A stretch of 64,000 nt of DNA from Planctomycetaceae bacterium (GTDB lineage: Bacteria; Planctomycetota; Planctomycetia; Planctomycetales; Planctomycetaceae). The translations under genes were made by a program, and so were the position numbers. Positions 26,801 through 36,551 of the stretch are shown here, piece by piece. The DNA is taken from NCBI GenBank assembly GCA_028284885.1, contig JANQQW010000022.1, positions 30,394 through 94,393 on the forward strand, read 5' to 3'. The number at the start of each line of letters is the position of its first letter. Position 1 is the first letter of the stretch. Below the pieces are notes generated by a model, which was not told the origin of the DNA, made no database searches, and was given only the letters and a program-made list of their open reading frames with translations.

Positions 26801-27939
26801 ACGACGAGCGGGTCCACGCTCTGGCCGCCTCGTGGGCGAGGCGCGTTCTCTCGAACGACTCGCTGACGACCGACGCGGACCGTGTGCGTGAGATGTTCTT
26901 GACGGCACTCGGTCGGGAGCCGACCGCGAACGAGACGTCGCGAATGCTCGCCCACCTGAACGGGACGGACGAGGCTCTCGCCCGCACGGTCGCGCAGGCC
27001 GAGGAGTTGCGTACTCGAATTGCCGACGAACGGTCCGCGGCGGCGGCGATTCTGGATCCCGTTCGCGAGCGTCTGCTCGCCGAACGACGAAGACAGGCTC
27101 CCGCGGACCGGCCGAAGGCGCCACGGCCTGTGGCGCGTTGGGACTTCGACGGCGACGCCCGCGACACGGTCGGTTCGCTGCACGCCACCCTGCACGGCGG
27201 GGCTCGCGTCGAGAACGGGGCACTCGTCCTCGACGGCCGCCGGGCCCACGCGCTGACGGGACGACTCGACCGCGACCTCTCCGAGAAAACACTCGAGGCG
27301 TGGGTTCGACTCGACGGACTCTCGCAACGCGGCGGAGGCGTTGTCTCCGTCCAGACGCCGAACGGCTCACAGTTCGACGCGATCGTGTTCGGCGAGCAGA
27401 AGCCGGGCGAGTGGCTGGCCGGCAGCGACTTCTTCCGTCGCACGAAGCCGTTCGGCGGCCCGGTGGAGACGGAGGCGTCGAGGCAGACCGTGCACGTCGC
27501 GATCGTCTACGCCAAGGACGGGACGATTACCGCGTACAGAGAAGGGAAGGTGCACGGGAAGCCTTACCAGAGCCGGACTCAGTCGTTCCGGAAGGGCGAC
27601 GCGGTCGTCGGCTTCGGCGTCCGTCACCTCCCGGCCACCGGAAACCGGATGCTGGCAGGCCGCATCGACCGGGCCCAGCTGCACGCGAGGGCCCTCTCGG
27701 CGAACGAGATTGCCGCGTCCGCCGGGGTGCCTGGCGTGTTCGTCACCCACGAGGAGGTGCTGGCCGCACTCGCCCGGCCGGACCGCGAACGGCACGCGTC
27801 GCAAGTCGCCACGCTCGCCGACCTGGAAGCGGAACTGGCCGCACTCGGGCCGGTCGACGGGGCGTTGAGTCGCGACCGTGCTTGGAGCGACCTGGCGCTC
27901 GCGATCCTCTCCCTCAAGGAATTCGTCCACCTCCGCTAG
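23848..27939 (+). CDS. PSD1 cytochrome c - DUF1549 - DUF1553 - LamG protein
   Basis: A very large (1363-residue) secreted protein. After the signal peptide comes a planctomycete cytochrome C domain (PSD1) with heme site CYECHN (~50), then DUF1549 ([39 protein letters not shown]), including a second CxxCH in [12 protein letters not shown] long insert has a beta-sandwich carbohydrate-binding-like stretch (~520-650). DUF1553 follows ([33 protein letters not shown]). Near the C-terminus a LamG/concanavalin-like domain (~1090-1260: [20 protein letters not shown]) is inserted. This architecture is hallmark planctomycete and is linked to polysaccharide use. The next gene starts 8 bp later. Confidence 0.92.
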   Translation: MSAPNLLRLAVLLLVASVELRADDPLLGGADDRRVDFFETRIRPLLAEHCYECHNSTGNREGELALDWQRPLRAGGASGPVVVPGKPAESLLLKVVRHQIADLEMPSGGPKLDAKAVGDLERWIRDGAVDPRTEKPTEADLAAATSWEVKFARRKKWWSFEPVRDVESPEASDPSGPAHPVDRFVHARLDRSGLRPSPPAEPATLVRRYYFTLTGLPPTREEAVRWAKRLSVDDATERTAAIGELVDELLASPHFGERWARHWMDWIRYAESHGSEGDPEIVGAWRYRDYLIRALNADVPYDQLVREHVAGDLLAEPRIDEELGINESVVGTAHWRMVFHGFAPTDALDERVRFTDDQLNAFTKAFLGLTVSCARCHDHKFDAISQRDYYALFGVLRSSRPGRKTIDLESRTTVNAKELRRLKTRIRAALADAWSRSTEFLPQRVLAEGGLAANAKDSSHPLHDVYAVKKEIDGGNATFPVAWRKRLADWRSGRGAEAPDGAVARWDLSEVDDHAAWNRTGFGLPAAPAEAGHFSVATTGADVLDGIHPAGVYSHSLSTKHAARLTSPDVSLEGEYELWVRATGAGGASLRYAVHDYPRRGTVYPVQGLGPWRWHRFDLAYWKGERVHVELSTAADAPLLVKDQTRSWFGVREVIVQRKGAAPPRQPRELAGPLFALAEKRPPTSLESLAELHREALAGSIRRWRDGEATDGDALFLAAAVEHGLLPNRLDELQSVAPLVAEYRRLESAIPVPTRVPALEDVGGRVQHLFQRGDHRRPGEVVPAGFLSAIDATPYRENRSGRLQLADDLLDDRNPFVRRVIVNRLWHHAFGAGLVRTPDNLGRLGDTPSHPELLDWLATRFAEEGWSVKRCLKLLVTSRTWQATARPTEEARRLDPDNRLLSHFSLRRLEAEAIRDGLLATAGVLDRTRFGPPVAGNSNRRSVYVRVRRNSLDPFLRTFDFPEPFSSTGRRGATNVPAQPLLWMNDERVHALAASWARRVLSNDSLTTDADRVREMFLTALGREPTANETSRMLAHLNGTDEALARTVAQAEELRTRIADERSAAAAILDPVRERLLAERRRQAPADRPKAPRPVARWDFDGDARDTVGSLHATLHGGARVENGALVLDGRRAHALTGRLDRDLSEKTLEAWVRLDGLSQRGGGVVSVQTPNGSQFDAIVFGEQKPGEWLAGSDFFRRTKPFGGPVETEASRQTVHVAIVYAKDGTITAYREGKVHGKPYQSRTQSFRKGDAVVGFGVRHLPATGNRMLAGRIDRAQLHARALSANEIAASAGVPGVFVTHEEVLAALARPDRERHASQVATLADLEAELAALGPVDGALSRDRAWSDLALAILSLKEFVHLR

Positions 27940-27947
27940 GAGTTGCC

Positions 27948-29399
27948 GTGTTCGGAACGCCGATCCACCGACGCCGTTGGCTCGACCAGACCGTCCGAGG
28001 CGGATCGCTCGGATTCGGGGCGGTCGCCCTGTCGGCTCTGACGTCCGCGGAGAGTTCCGCGAGACCGACGGCTCTGCCGGCCGACGCAGCCCTCGAGCGG
28101 ACGCACCACCCGCCGCGGGCGAAGCACGTCGTCTTCTGCTACATGTCCGGCGGCGTGTCGCACGTCGACTCGTTCGACCCGAAGCCCCGGCTCGCCCGGG
28201 AGCACGGCAAGCCGATGCCCGTGCCGGTCGAGCGAACGCAGTTCGACAACAACGGGAACGTGATGCAGAGCCCGTTCGCCTTCGCCCCGGGCGGCGAGAG
28301 CGGACTCCCGGTGAGCGACCTGTTCCCCCACCTCAGGCAGGAGGCCGACGAACTCGCCGTCGTCCGCTCGATGACGACGCCCGTCAACGAGCACGCCCAG
28401 GGGAACTTCGTCGCCCACTCCGGCTTCCCGTTCATGGGGCATCCCAGTGCCGGGGCGTGGATCTCCTACGGGCTGGGCAGCGAGACGCAGGACCTGCCAG
28501 GGTTCGTCGTACTCCAGAGCGGATCGGCCGTCCCGCCTCACGGCGGCGTCGCCCTCTTCAGTAACGGGTTCCTGCCGGGGCAGCACCAGGGATCGACTCT
28601 GAAGGCCGACGAGCCAGAGGCGATCCGGAACGTCCGGCCCCGAGAACCGCTCGCTTCGCAACGGCGGCGACTCGACCTCGTCGGCGCGCTCGACGAGAAC
28701 TTTCTGGAACGGACGGCAGGCGACGCCCGCATCGCCGCCGCGATCCGGAACCAGGAGACGGCGTTCCGCATGCAGGCCGCCGTGCCCGACCTCTGCGACG
28801 TCTCCGGCGAGACGAAGGCGACCCTGTCGCGGTACGGCGTCGACTCGGGCGACCGTGAGCTCTCGGCCTATGCACGGCAGTGTCTGCTCGCCCGACGGCT
28901 CGTCGAACGGGGCGTGCGGTTCGTCGAACTGAGCTGCCTAACGCGGGGCATCGGGGCTGGCGGCGCGGCCAACCCGTGGGACCAGCACGGCGACCTCGCC
29001 CGCGGGCACGCCGCGATGGCCAAGCAGGTCGACCAGCCGATCGCCGCCCTGATCGGCGACCTTCGCGACCGTGGCCTGCTCGACGACACGCTGATCGTCT
29101 GGTCCGGGGAGTTCGGCCGCACGCCGTTCTCGCAGGGGAGCAACGGGCGGGACCACAACCCGTTCGGATTCAGCGTCTGGCTGGCCGGCGGTGGGGTGAA
29201 GGGAGGCACCACGTACGGTGCGACCGACGACTTCGGCTACCACGCCGTCGAGAACCCCTGCACCTTCTACGACCTGTGGGCAACCGTGTTGCACCAGCTG
29301 GGCGTCGATCACGAGAGACTGACGTACCGACACGGTGGACGCGACTTTCGACTGACCGACGTCCACGGCCACGTCCTGAGCGAAGTGCTCGACGCGTAG
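27948..29399 (+). CDS. DUF1501 family secreted protein
   Basis: A 483-residue protein that begins with GTG at 27948, with AGGAG 5 bp upstream overlapping the previous stop codon, so it is translated with the PSD1-DUF1549-DUF1553 gene. The leader [20 protein letters not shown] is Tat-like. DUF1501 motifs include [56 protein letters not shown] and [17 protein letters not shown], an arrangement of Asp/His residues reminiscent of the alkaline-phosphatase/sulfatase fold. DUF1553-DUF1501 pairs are a standard planctomycete operon; biochemical activity is undetermined. Confidence 0.92.
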   Translation: MFGTPIHRRRWLDQTVRGGSLGFGAVALSALTSAESSARPTALPADAALERTHHPPRAKHVVFCYMSGGVSHVDSFDPKPRLAREHGKPMPVPVERTQFDNNGNVMQSPFAFAPGGESGLPVSDLFPHLRQEADELAVVRSMTTPVNEHAQGNFVAHSGFPFMGHPSAGAWISYGLGSETQDLPGFVVLQSGSAVPPHGGVALFSNGFLPGQHQGSTLKADEPEAIRNVRPREPLASQRRRLDLVGALDENFLERTAGDARIAAAIRNQETAFRMQAAVPDLCDVSGETKATLSRYGVDSGDRELSAYARQCLLARRLVERGVRFVELSCLTRGIGAGGAANPWDQHGDLARGHAAMAKQVDQPIAALIGDLRDRGLLDDTLIVWSGEFGRTPFSQGSNGRDHNPFGFSVWLAGGGVKGGTTYGATDDFGYHAVENPCTFYDLWATVLHQLGVDHERLTYRHGGRDFRLTDVHGHVLSEVLDA

Positions 29400-29454
29400 T
29401 CGTCACGCTCGCGCCGAGAGGCGAGAACTCCAACTGGCTCGAGGCGACCACTCG

Positions 29455-30357
29455 ATGGACGACGCACATCACTGCCGACGACTTGGACGCCGGGCGTTCC
29501 TCCGTGACGGCACGCTCCTGCTCACGGCGGCAGCCGTGTCGGGCCCGGACGCGTCGTTCGCCGCCGACCGGGAGCCGGGCCTGCGAGTCGGTCTGGTCAC
29601 CGACCTGCACTACTCCGACAAGCCGTCCAGGGGATCGCGTCACTACCGGGAGACGCTGGCGAAGTTCGACGAAGCGGCGAGTCGGTTTCAACAGGCGAAA
29701 CCGGACTTCGTCGTCGAGCTGGGCGACTTCATCGACGCCGCCGAGTCGGTCGAGCAGGAGTTGCGGTGGCTGAGCCGTGTCAACCGTGCCTTCTCGGCCG
29801 TCTCGAAGGACCGGCACTACGTTCTCGGCAACCACTGCGTCCACACACTGACCAAGACGGAGTTCCTCGACGGCGTCGAGCAGAAGCGGTCGTACGACTC
29901 GTTCGACCGAGGCGGGGTGCACTTCGTGGTCCTCGACTCCTGTTTTCGCAGCGACGGCACGCCGTACGGCCGCAAGAACTTCGTGTGGACCGACGCCAAC
30001 GTCCCGCCGGCGGAGATCGAGTGGCTGGAGGACGACCTGAAGAAGACCGACAAGCCTGTGATCGTCTTCGCCCACCAGCGTCTCGACGTCGGCAACAACC
30101 ACGGCGTGAAGAACGGCCCCGACGTCCGGCGCGTGCTGGAGGCGTCCGGCAAGGTTCTGGCCGTCCTCCAAGGGCACAGCCACGCGAACGACCTCAAGGA
30201 GATCGGCGGCATCCACTACTGCACGCTGGTCGCCATGGTCGAGGGCTCGGGGGCCGAGAACAACGGCTACTCGCTGATGGACGTCGCCCGCGACGGCTCC
30301 ATTCGCGTCACCGGCTTCCGCAAGCAGAAGGGCTACCGGTGGGACCGGGCAGGCTGA
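29455..30357 (+). CDS. Exported calcineurin-like metallophosphoesterase
   Basis: A 300-residue metal-dependent phosphoesterase. An N-terminal leader with an RR motif (GRRAFLRDGTLLLTAAAVSG) suggests Tat export. The five calcineurin motifs are visible: D-x-H in VTDLHYS, GDF in VELGDFID, GNH in LGNHCVH, the histidine in FAHQRLD, and GHSH in LQGHSHAND. Substrate could be a phosphodiester or an organic phosphate; the family does not specify it. It lies 55 bp downstream of the DUF1501 gene and may be the last gene of that operon. Confidence 0.9.
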   Translation: MDDAHHCRRLGRRAFLRDGTLLLTAAAVSGPDASFAADREPGLRVGLVTDLHYSDKPSRGSRHYRETLAKFDEAASRFQQAKPDFVVELGDFIDAAESVEQELRWLSRVNRAFSAVSKDRHYVLGNHCVHTLTKTEFLDGVEQKRSYDSFDRGGVHFVVLDSCFRSDGTPYGRKNFVWTDANVPPAEIEWLEDDLKKTDKPVIVFAHQRLDVGNNHGVKNGPDVRRVLEASGKVLAVLQGHSHANDLKEIGGIHYCTLVAMVEGSGAENNGYSLMDVARDGSIRVTGFRKQKGYRWDRAG

Positions 30358-30454
30358 CCCCCCGTGTCGTTCGCCGGGCCTCGCCGCCGACCGTCTTCGC
30401 CCGCGACCCCGCCCGGAAAAACCGGGACAACCCGCGTCGGGTGTGTGCATCGCG

Positions 30455-30483
30455 TTGGAGATCGCCGATCTGAAACGTAGAAT
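30455..30483 (+). promoter_or_regulatory. putative housekeeping-sigma promoter
   Basis: TTGGAG at 30455-30460 and TAGAAT at 30478-30483 are separated by 17 bp; the -10 matches five of six consensus bases, the -35 only three. It lies about 70 bp upstream of the DUF1501 start at 30554 and just before a strong hairpin. Confidence 0.35.
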
Positions 30484-30485
30484 AC

Positions 30486-30515
30486 GTGGTCGAAGCGTTT
30501 CGCTTCGACGACCAC
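30486..30515 (+). promoter_or_regulatory. strong hairpin in the leader of the second DUF1501 gene
   Basis: A perfect 9-bp stem, GTCGAAGCG/CGCTTCGAC, closes on a TTT loop (30489-30509), and GTG/CAC outside it extends the pairing with a 3-base bulge. No T-tract follows. It sits where a transcript from the putative promoter would begin, so it could stabilise the mRNA 5' end or be an operator; it could also be an attenuator without a visible switch. Confidence 0.4.
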
Positions 30516-30553
30516 ACGAGTACCCCGCCCCCACACCTCCCCGAGTCCCCACC

Positions 30554-31891
30554 ATGCTCAACGTTCTCGGCCGATCGTCGAATCGTCGTGACTTCTGTGA
30601 CGGGTTGACTCGCCGTCGAATGCTCCAGGTCGGTGCACTCGGAGCGTTCGGGCTGAGCCTGCCGACGCTGCTGCGTTCCGAAGAGAAGCGTGCGGCGTCC
30701 GGGAAGTCGGTCATCCTGATCTGGATGCACGGCGGCCCGTCGCAGCTCGACACGCTCGACATGAAACCGCTGGCTCCGAAGGAGTACCGCGGGCCGTTCG
30801 CTCCCGTTGCCTCGACACTGCCCGGGGCGGACGTCTGCGAGCTGCTGCCCGAGCACGCGAAGGTGATGGACCGTTGCACGGTGATCCGGAGCCTGTCGCA
30901 CCGGAACGGCGACCACTGGGCTGCGGCCCACTGGATGCTGACGGGACGGCTCGGCGCGACCGGCAGCAACCGCCCCGCACAGCAGCCCTCGATGGGGGCC
31001 GTCGCGTCGCACCTCCTCGGCCCCACCCTGCCCGGGGCGCTGGCCACGGTCAACGTGAACGACGGCGGGTTCGGCTACCACGGCGGTGCGTGGCTCGGCG
31101 TGAACCACAACCCGTTCCGTTACGGCGAGTCCAGCTACGGCAACGAGGCGGGCCGCCTCCCGACCGGCGACCACAAGAGCTTCTCGCTCGTCGACGGACT
31201 CTCCGAACAGCGGCTGGTGAACCGCGTGGCCCTGCAACGGCAACTCGACTCGTTGAACCGCCGAGTCGACGGCAACCGCACGTTCGATGCGCTGGACGAC
31301 GTCGAGCAGCGAGCCCTCGACATCGTGCTCTCGGGCCGAGTCCGGCAGGCGTTCGACGTCTCCGAGGAGCCGGAGAAGCTCCGAGCCGAGTACGGTCCCG
31401 GGTGGGGCGAACAGGCCCTGCTGGCCCGTCGACTGGTCGAGGCGGGAGTTCGCTTCGTCTCGCTGAACACGGGCTACTTCGACGACCACGGAAACATCGA
31501 GCGCGCACTTCGCGACAAGCTCCCCAGGCACGACAAGGCGGTCGGCGTGTTGATCCGTGACCTCGCCGACCGGGGAATGCTCGACGACACGCTCGTCGTC
31601 ACCGCCGGGGAGTTCGGGCACACGCCCCGCATCAACGCCAACGCGGGACGCGACCACTGGCCCCAGGCCCAGAGTGTCCTACTCGCCGGGGGCGGCTTCC
31701 GGCACGGTCAGGTCATCGGCAGCACGAACGACAAGGCCGAGTACCCCACGTCGCGCAAGTTCGGCGTCGAGGACTTCTGCGCAACGGTCTACCACGCCCT
31801 CGGCTTGAAGCCCGACGACGAGATTCGCGACCTCTCCAATCGTCCCGTGCACCTGCTGCCCGGCGGTTCTGTTCCCGCGGAACTCCTGTGA
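30554..31891 (+). CDS. DUF1501 family secreted protein
   Basis: A 445-residue DUF1501 protein, clearly divergent from the first. ATG at 30554; leader LTRRRMLQVGALGAFGLSLP with a Tat-type double arginine. Family motifs are SVILIWMHGGPSQLDTLDMK, VIRSLSHRNGDHWAAAHWM, LARRLVEAGVRFVSLNTGYF, DDHGNI, LVVTAGEFGHTPRINANAGR and DHWPQAQSVLLAGGG. In most genomes such a protein is paired with a DUF1549/DUF1553 partner; here none is adjacent, and it is followed by the mosaic of broken genes, so a partner may have been lost. Confidence 0.92.
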   Translation: MLNVLGRSSNRRDFCDGLTRRRMLQVGALGAFGLSLPTLLRSEEKRAASGKSVILIWMHGGPSQLDTLDMKPLAPKEYRGPFAPVASTLPGADVCELLPEHAKVMDRCTVIRSLSHRNGDHWAAAHWMLTGRLGATGSNRPAQQPSMGAVASHLLGPTLPGALATVNVNDGGFGYHGGAWLGVNHNPFRYGESSYGNEAGRLPTGDHKSFSLVDGLSEQRLVNRVALQRQLDSLNRRVDGNRTFDALDDVEQRALDIVLSGRVRQAFDVSEEPEKLRAEYGPGWGEQALLARRLVEAGVRFVSLNTGYFDDHGNIERALRDKLPRHDKAVGVLIRDLADRGMLDDTLVVTAGEFGHTPRINANAGRDHWPQAQSVLLAGGGFRHGQVIGSTNDKAEYPTSRKFGVEDFCATVYHALGLKPDDEIRDLSNRPVHLLPGGSVPAELL

Positions 31892-32015
31892 CACGGCCGG
31901 CAGCCGGCAGCGACGAGGGCTCCTCCGACCAACGCCGCGATCGTCGAGGACCGTCGGCTCACGAAGGAACTTCGCGCGGCCTGACCGCTCCTCCAAGCGA
32001 ACTGGCTCTGCGGGT

Positions 32016-32750
32016 TCAGGGCTTCGGGTCCGCCGGCTCTCGGACGACTCGAAACCGCGTGCAACAGCTCGCCTCGCTCGCCTCGGCGTACGTTCGCATC
32101 GCGGAGCGACAGGTCAACGGGGCCGTGAACCAGGAGCCGCCGCGAACGACACACCAGTCGCCGAACTCGTGCTGGTCGGTCGTCTCGGGGCCGGTCGGGT
32201 CGACGGTCAGGTGGTCGGTCCGCTGGGCTCGCGTGAGACCGACGAGCCGGCGCTCGTAGACGTCCTCGGCGTAGCGGTCAGCGGTCCACTCCCACACGTT
32301 GCCGTGCAGGTCGTGGAGCCCCCACGGGTTGGGCTTCTTGGAACCGACCGAGGCCGTGTAGACGAAGGCGTCGCCCTCCCCCTTCTTCAGCTTGACCGCG
32401 CTGAAGTCGCACGGTTCCCGGGTGGGCCGCCTCGAGCGCTCCGCAGCCGACGTTCCCGGAGTCGTAGGCGTCGTCCGGATCGTTCCCGAACGAGTAGACC
32501 GTGTCCATTCCCGGCAGGCGAACTCCCACTCGGCTTCGGTCGGCAGCCGGTACTTGCGACCGCCTTTCTTCGAGAGCCACCGGCAGAACGCGGTTGCGTC
32601 GTTCCAGCTGACGCACACGACCGGGTGGGCGTCGGACTGCTCGAAGCCAGGCGACTTCCAGGAGATCTCGGAGTCGACGTGGAACCGTCGGGTCGCGTCC
32701 CGTTCGCCCGGGAAGAAGCCGAGGGCCCCGACCTTCCGCTCCGCGTCCCA
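32016..32750 (-). pseudogene. formylglycine-generating enzyme (SUMF1) fragment with two frameshifts
   Basis: The minus strand reads WDAERKVGALGFFPGERDAT, then HPVVCVSWNDATAFCRWLS, RLPTEAEWEFACR, NPWGLHDLHGNVWEWTADRY and WCVVRGGSWFTAPLTCRSAM, all standard SUMF1/FGE-sulfatase segments. The family's N-terminal part is missing. Between EFACR and CDFSAVKLKKGEG the homologous text (DTVYSFGNDPDDAYDSGNVG) is in another frame, so there is one shift near 32510 and a compensating one near 32420. Upstream it runs straight into a DUF1552 fragment. FGEs convert the active-site Cys/Ser of sulfatases to formylglycine, and a sulfatase fragment lies next door. Confidence 0.8.
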
Positions 32751-33430
32751 TGCCGCTCGAGTAGCCGAGCAGCGTGTGGTCGAGGAGCGTGCCGTCGCCG
32801 TCGGGGATGGAGCGGAGCCGGTCGAGGAACCTCGCCCAGTGGGTCTGGTAGATCGTGTCGACCTTGGCGAGTTCCTCGAGGTTCTTCGGGGCGTTCCCGT
32901 GGTGGGTGAGTTCGTGGTAGCCCTTGGTCACGCCGAACTCGGGGCAGACGCCCCCGGCGAGCTCGGTCCGCACGACGTACGAGACGACGCGGGTCGAGTC
33001 GGTCTGGGAAGCGAAGGCGATCAGGTCGTAAATCAACTTCGCGTAGGTGTCGTACTCGTACGCGCCGTTCCCCTCGGGGCGGCCGATCTCGAAGTTGCCC
33101 TCGCGGTCGTAGTCGCCGAAGCCGTCGAGGTTCGGCGTCGGCGTCGGCCGGCCGGCCCACTCGATCTCCCGTTCGAGGTCCTTCTCGACCTCCCGGATGG
33201 AGCCGAGGTACTGGTCGAGTCGTTCGCGGTCCTCCTTGCCGAGCCGACGGTCGAGCGACCGGGCGTCCTCGAGCACGGTGTCGACGACGCTCCGCCGCCG
33301 GAACTCGTCGTCGCGGCTCGCCCGCTCGGCCTCGCTGGCCGGCCGGAACAGACGGTCGAAGACCGCCTTCGGGTCGTTCTCCGCGGCGAGCGGCACGGCC
33401 AGGGCACGGACTTCGACCCGGAGCTGAACG
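32751..33430 (-). pseudogene. DUF1552 gene fragment truncated at both ends
   Basis: The minus strand keeps about 230 codons of the DUF1552 family: PLAAENDPKAVFDRLFRPAS, YLGSIREVEKDLEREI, YDTYAKLIYDLIAFASQTDS, GYHELTHHGNAPKNLEELAK and LLDHTLLGYSSGMG. The whole N-terminal part, including the signal, and the last ~60 residues are missing. At the 3' end it joins the formylglycine-enzyme fragment exactly after GMG; at the 5' end it abuts a sulfatase fragment on the opposite strand. The retained part has no stops, so the rearrangement may be recent. Confidence 0.78.
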
Positions 33431-33446
33431 TCAAAGGTCGGCGAAA

Positions 33447-34421
33447 GTGGTTCGAGGGTACACGACGGACGTCCTGACGGCGCGGGCACTCGAGTGGCTG
33501 AAGACCGGGCGTGACGAGTCGAGGCCGTTCTTACTGTGTCTCTCGTACAAGGCGGTGCACTATCCCTTCGAACCGGCTCCGCGGCACGACGGCCGCTACC
33601 ACGACAAGCCGATCGACTCCCCCGAGACGCGTGCGCGGACCGAGCGGAAGTACAGAACCCAGCCCAACTGGATCCGGGCGCGGCGGTACTCGATTCACGG
33701 CATCGACCACATGGAGACCGGGCCCTTCGACAAGGATCCGGTTCCGGACCTCGACGACCTGTACCGCGGTCACGCCGAGGCCGTGCACTCGCTCGACGAG
33801 AACGTCGGCCGGGTGGTCGACTATCTCGTCGAGTCCGGTCTGTCGAAGAACACGTTGGTGATCTACACCAGCGACAACGGATTCCACCTGGGCGAGCACG
33901 GCTTCTACGACAAGCGGGACGCGTTCGAGACCTCGATTCGCGTCCCCATGCTGGCCTGGGCGCCGGGCCGCCTCGAGGCGGGCACCAAGGTCCAGCAAAT
34001 GGTTCAGAACGTCGATCTCGCACCAACGATTCTCGACGCGATGGGGGTCGAGACGGCGAGGTTCGACGGCCGATCGGCGCTCGCGTTGCTCCGCAGCCGG
34101 GACGACCCCGACTGGCGCACGCACCTGTTGTACGAGTACCACTGGGAGTGGAACTCTCCAGCCACGCCGACGCAGTTCGCGATCCGCACGGACCGGTACA
34201 AGTACGTCTACTACCACGGGACGTGGGACATCGACTCGTTCCACGACCTCCAAACCGACCCGGACGAACGCCACAACCTCATCGCCGTGCCGGCGTACAA
34301 GCCGCTGATCGACGACCTGCGTACCCGGTTGTTCAGAAAACTCGAGTCGAGCGGGGCGTTGAACCTGCCACTGCGAGTCCCCGCCGGCGACCGGCTCGAC
34401 CAGAGGAAGCTGCCCGATTGA
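33447..34421 (+). pseudogene. N-terminally truncated sulfatase
   Basis: About 320 codons of a type I sulfatase. It begins inside the family with GYTTDVLTARALEWLKTGRD (homologs: GYxTDxxTDxALxWL) and continues through PFLLCLSYKAVHYPFEPAP, SKNTLVIYTSDNGFHLGEHG, DKRDAFETSIRVPMLAWAPG and YELYDL-like DIDSFHDLQTDPDERHNLI. The N-terminal ~130 residues with the CxPSR formylglycine site and the first metal ligands are absent, so it cannot be catalytically active. The 5' end coincides with the break in the neighbouring DUF1552 fragment. The remaining frame is open, which again suggests a young rearrangement. Confidence 0.8.
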
Positions 34422-34594
34422 GCAGCTGCCCGTTCGCGTCAGGCAGGTCGGCGAGGGCAGCGATCCCGCGGTGTCTCTTCTTCTGCAGTTCGGCCCAATC
34501 TTAGTCCTGACGAACCGCGCTCAGCGATGCCCGACCACGCGAACAACTCCTCACCAGTATCAAGAGATGCAGTGTAAGCCGGGGACTCCCCTTG

Positions 34595-36502
34595 CTACTT
34601 CTTCGGCACCAGGCCTCGCGAGTCCCACATCAGGCGTCGAACCTTGAACGTGTCCGGGGCCACTCCATAGCGGACCGCGACGTCGATCTCCTTCGCCGCG
34701 TCCAGCCCCTCCTCGCTGTGGTACAGCCTCGCGGTGAACCTCAACTCGTACACGCCGGCGTTGCGGGTCAGGAAGGGAGCCTCGTTTCGACCGATTGGGC
34801 TCTCGTAGCGTGCGGCCAGCGGCAGGTAGTCGTCGAGCTTCGGAGCTCCGCTGCGGTACTCCCAGATGACGCGGCTCCTCTTCGATTCGTCCTTGCCGGC
34901 AGCCGGTCCGCCCGGTGCCAGCCGCAGCCACTGCGGAAGGTCTTTCTCGAAGGCGTCCGCGGACTCGTTGTTCGCGACCTCGGCGATCTTGTTCGCGACG
35001 AGGGAGATCCTGCCGTCGTCCACGTAGATCAACCGGCGAATCTCGGATTCGTGTTGCCTCTCGTTGATTTGCTCGTCGTCGAAGCCTCCCCCCAGGCCGT
35101 CCTCGTCGTCGAAGGCGACGTTGTCCGACTTCTCGGCCCCGACGATCTTGACGTCGAGGACGACCGAGAGCGGAACGTTTCTCGGCACGACTGGAAGCTG
35201 TGCCTTCTGGGGCGAGTTGACGGCGAGATACCAGTTGAGACTGCCAACCGGGTCGATCCGCCATCCCATGCAGACCTCCTCGTCGGCACCGATCTTCTGC
35301 CTCGGCGATGCCAAGGGAAGGATGCGTGTTTCGTAGACCTCGCGAAGGGCCCCCATCTGGTCCACGTACTCGTTGAAGCTGACCCGCTCACGCTCGGGGA
35401 TCTCCTGCGGGATCGGTTGCCCCGTCGGCGACTCGGGGGACCACGCGCGGCCGAGCAGCTGGAACCGCTGCACCACGGGGAACCAGTCGCGCCGCTGGGC
35501 AGCGAAGTCCTTGTGGCTGGTCACGCTCCCGTCGTCCGACCGCCGCATGGCGATGCGGCCGAGGGCGAACTGGTCGAGGACCGAGACGTCGTCGGTCCCC
35601 TTCTTGGCCGCGAGCTTGTCGAACCGAAGTTCGAGCCGCCCCTTCTCTCCGCCGATCACCTCGACCTCCAGCCAGCCGTCGCCGTCCCCGTCGCGGAGGG
35701 TGCGGCCCTTGGCGTCGACGAGGGAGATTCCAGAGCGGCCCTTGCCCTGCTTGAACTTCAGGTGGAGGGTGTACGGTTCGTCCTCCTCCACGACGGCCGA
35801 CTCCGCCCAGACGGCGATCGGCACCCGGGCCGACTTGTTCGAGGCGAGATCGAGTCGGATCACGCCGCCGTCCTCGAGCAGTCCCTCGGTCTCGGCTTCC
35901 GACTCCGCCACCTCGATGTACAGTCGCTCGCCGAACAACCCCTCGTCGACGGCGTACTGGTAGAAGCCCCGCCACCCGGCCATCGTCTTCTCCACGGCCT
36001 GCTCGGCGGTCTCGTCCCCGGGCCGTGTGACGTGCATGAACAACCGGTAGCCCGCCGCCTCGAGGCGGTACACGACACGCGTCCGCCGGACGCCTCCCTT
36101 CATGGACTCCTGAAAGGCGATCTCGGCCCCCGACTCCTCGTCGTCGCCGTACTTCGCCTTCGCCCACGCAGCCGCCTGGGCGCGAGTACGCTGGTGGTCC
36201 GCGGGAAGAACCGTGATGCTGAAGTAGACCTGAATGACCTTTCGGTCCTGCTTGCTCTCGTGCTCGGTTCGGTACCCCCACGACGGGCCGATCGTGTTCT
36301 GTCCCTGCTCGCGAAACAGCTTCATCATCGCCTCGGTTGGCGGGCTGTCCTGCCGCCCCCCCTTGATGAAGTTGACGAGCACCTGTCCGATCTTCGCCTC
36401 GGTCTCCTCGGTGACCTCCTCGGCGGAAAGACCGCCGGAGGGAGCGATCAGGATGGCGAGCAGGATCGGCGTGGCGGCCGCGAATCGATGGGTGATCGAC
36501 AT
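34595..36502 (-). CDS. Large secreted protein of unknown function
   Basis: A 635-residue protein beginning at 36502 with a signal peptide (MSITHRFAAATPILLAILIA ... GLSA). The mature sequence is strongly charged, with several beta-sandwich-like stretches (for example YTLHLKFKQGKGRSGISLVD and GVYELRFTARLYHSEEGLDA) and an acidic patch FDDEDGLGGGFDDEQ. The order suggests several immunoglobulin- or carbohydrate-binding-like modules, but I do not recognise a named family and see no catalytic motif. It follows the 362-residue gene on the same strand after 49 bp, so they probably share a transcript. A real gene is supported by length, signal peptide and consistent codon use. Confidence 0.65.
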   Translation of the reverse strand: MSITHRFAAATPILLAILIAPSGGLSAEEVTEETEAKIGQVLVNFIKGGRQDSPPTEAMMKLFREQGQNTIGPSWGYRTEHESKQDRKVIQVYFSITVLPADHQRTRAQAAAWAKAKYGDDEESGAEIAFQESMKGGVRRTRVVYRLEAAGYRLFMHVTRPGDETAEQAVEKTMAGWRGFYQYAVDEGLFGERLYIEVAESEAETEGLLEDGGVIRLDLASNKSARVPIAVWAESAVVEEDEPYTLHLKFKQGKGRSGISLVDAKGRTLRDGDGDGWLEVEVIGGEKGRLELRFDKLAAKKGTDDVSVLDQFALGRIAMRRSDDGSVTSHKDFAAQRRDWFPVVQRFQLLGRAWSPESPTGQPIPQEIPERERVSFNEYVDQMGALREVYETRILPLASPRQKIGADEEVCMGWRIDPVGSLNWYLAVNSPQKAQLPVVPRNVPLSVVLDVKIVGAEKSDNVAFDDEDGLGGGFDDEQINERQHESEIRRLIYVDDGRISLVANKIAEVANNESADAFEKDLPQWLRLAPGGPAAGKDESKRSRVIWEYRSGAPKLDDYLPLAARYESPIGRNEAPFLTRNAGVYELRFTARLYHSEEGLDAAKEIDVAVRYGVAPDTFKVRRLMWDSRGLVPKK

Positions 36503-36551
36503 GGAAGTGTCCTCTCGTTGACAAGGTGTGCGAATCTCGGCCGGCAATGCC

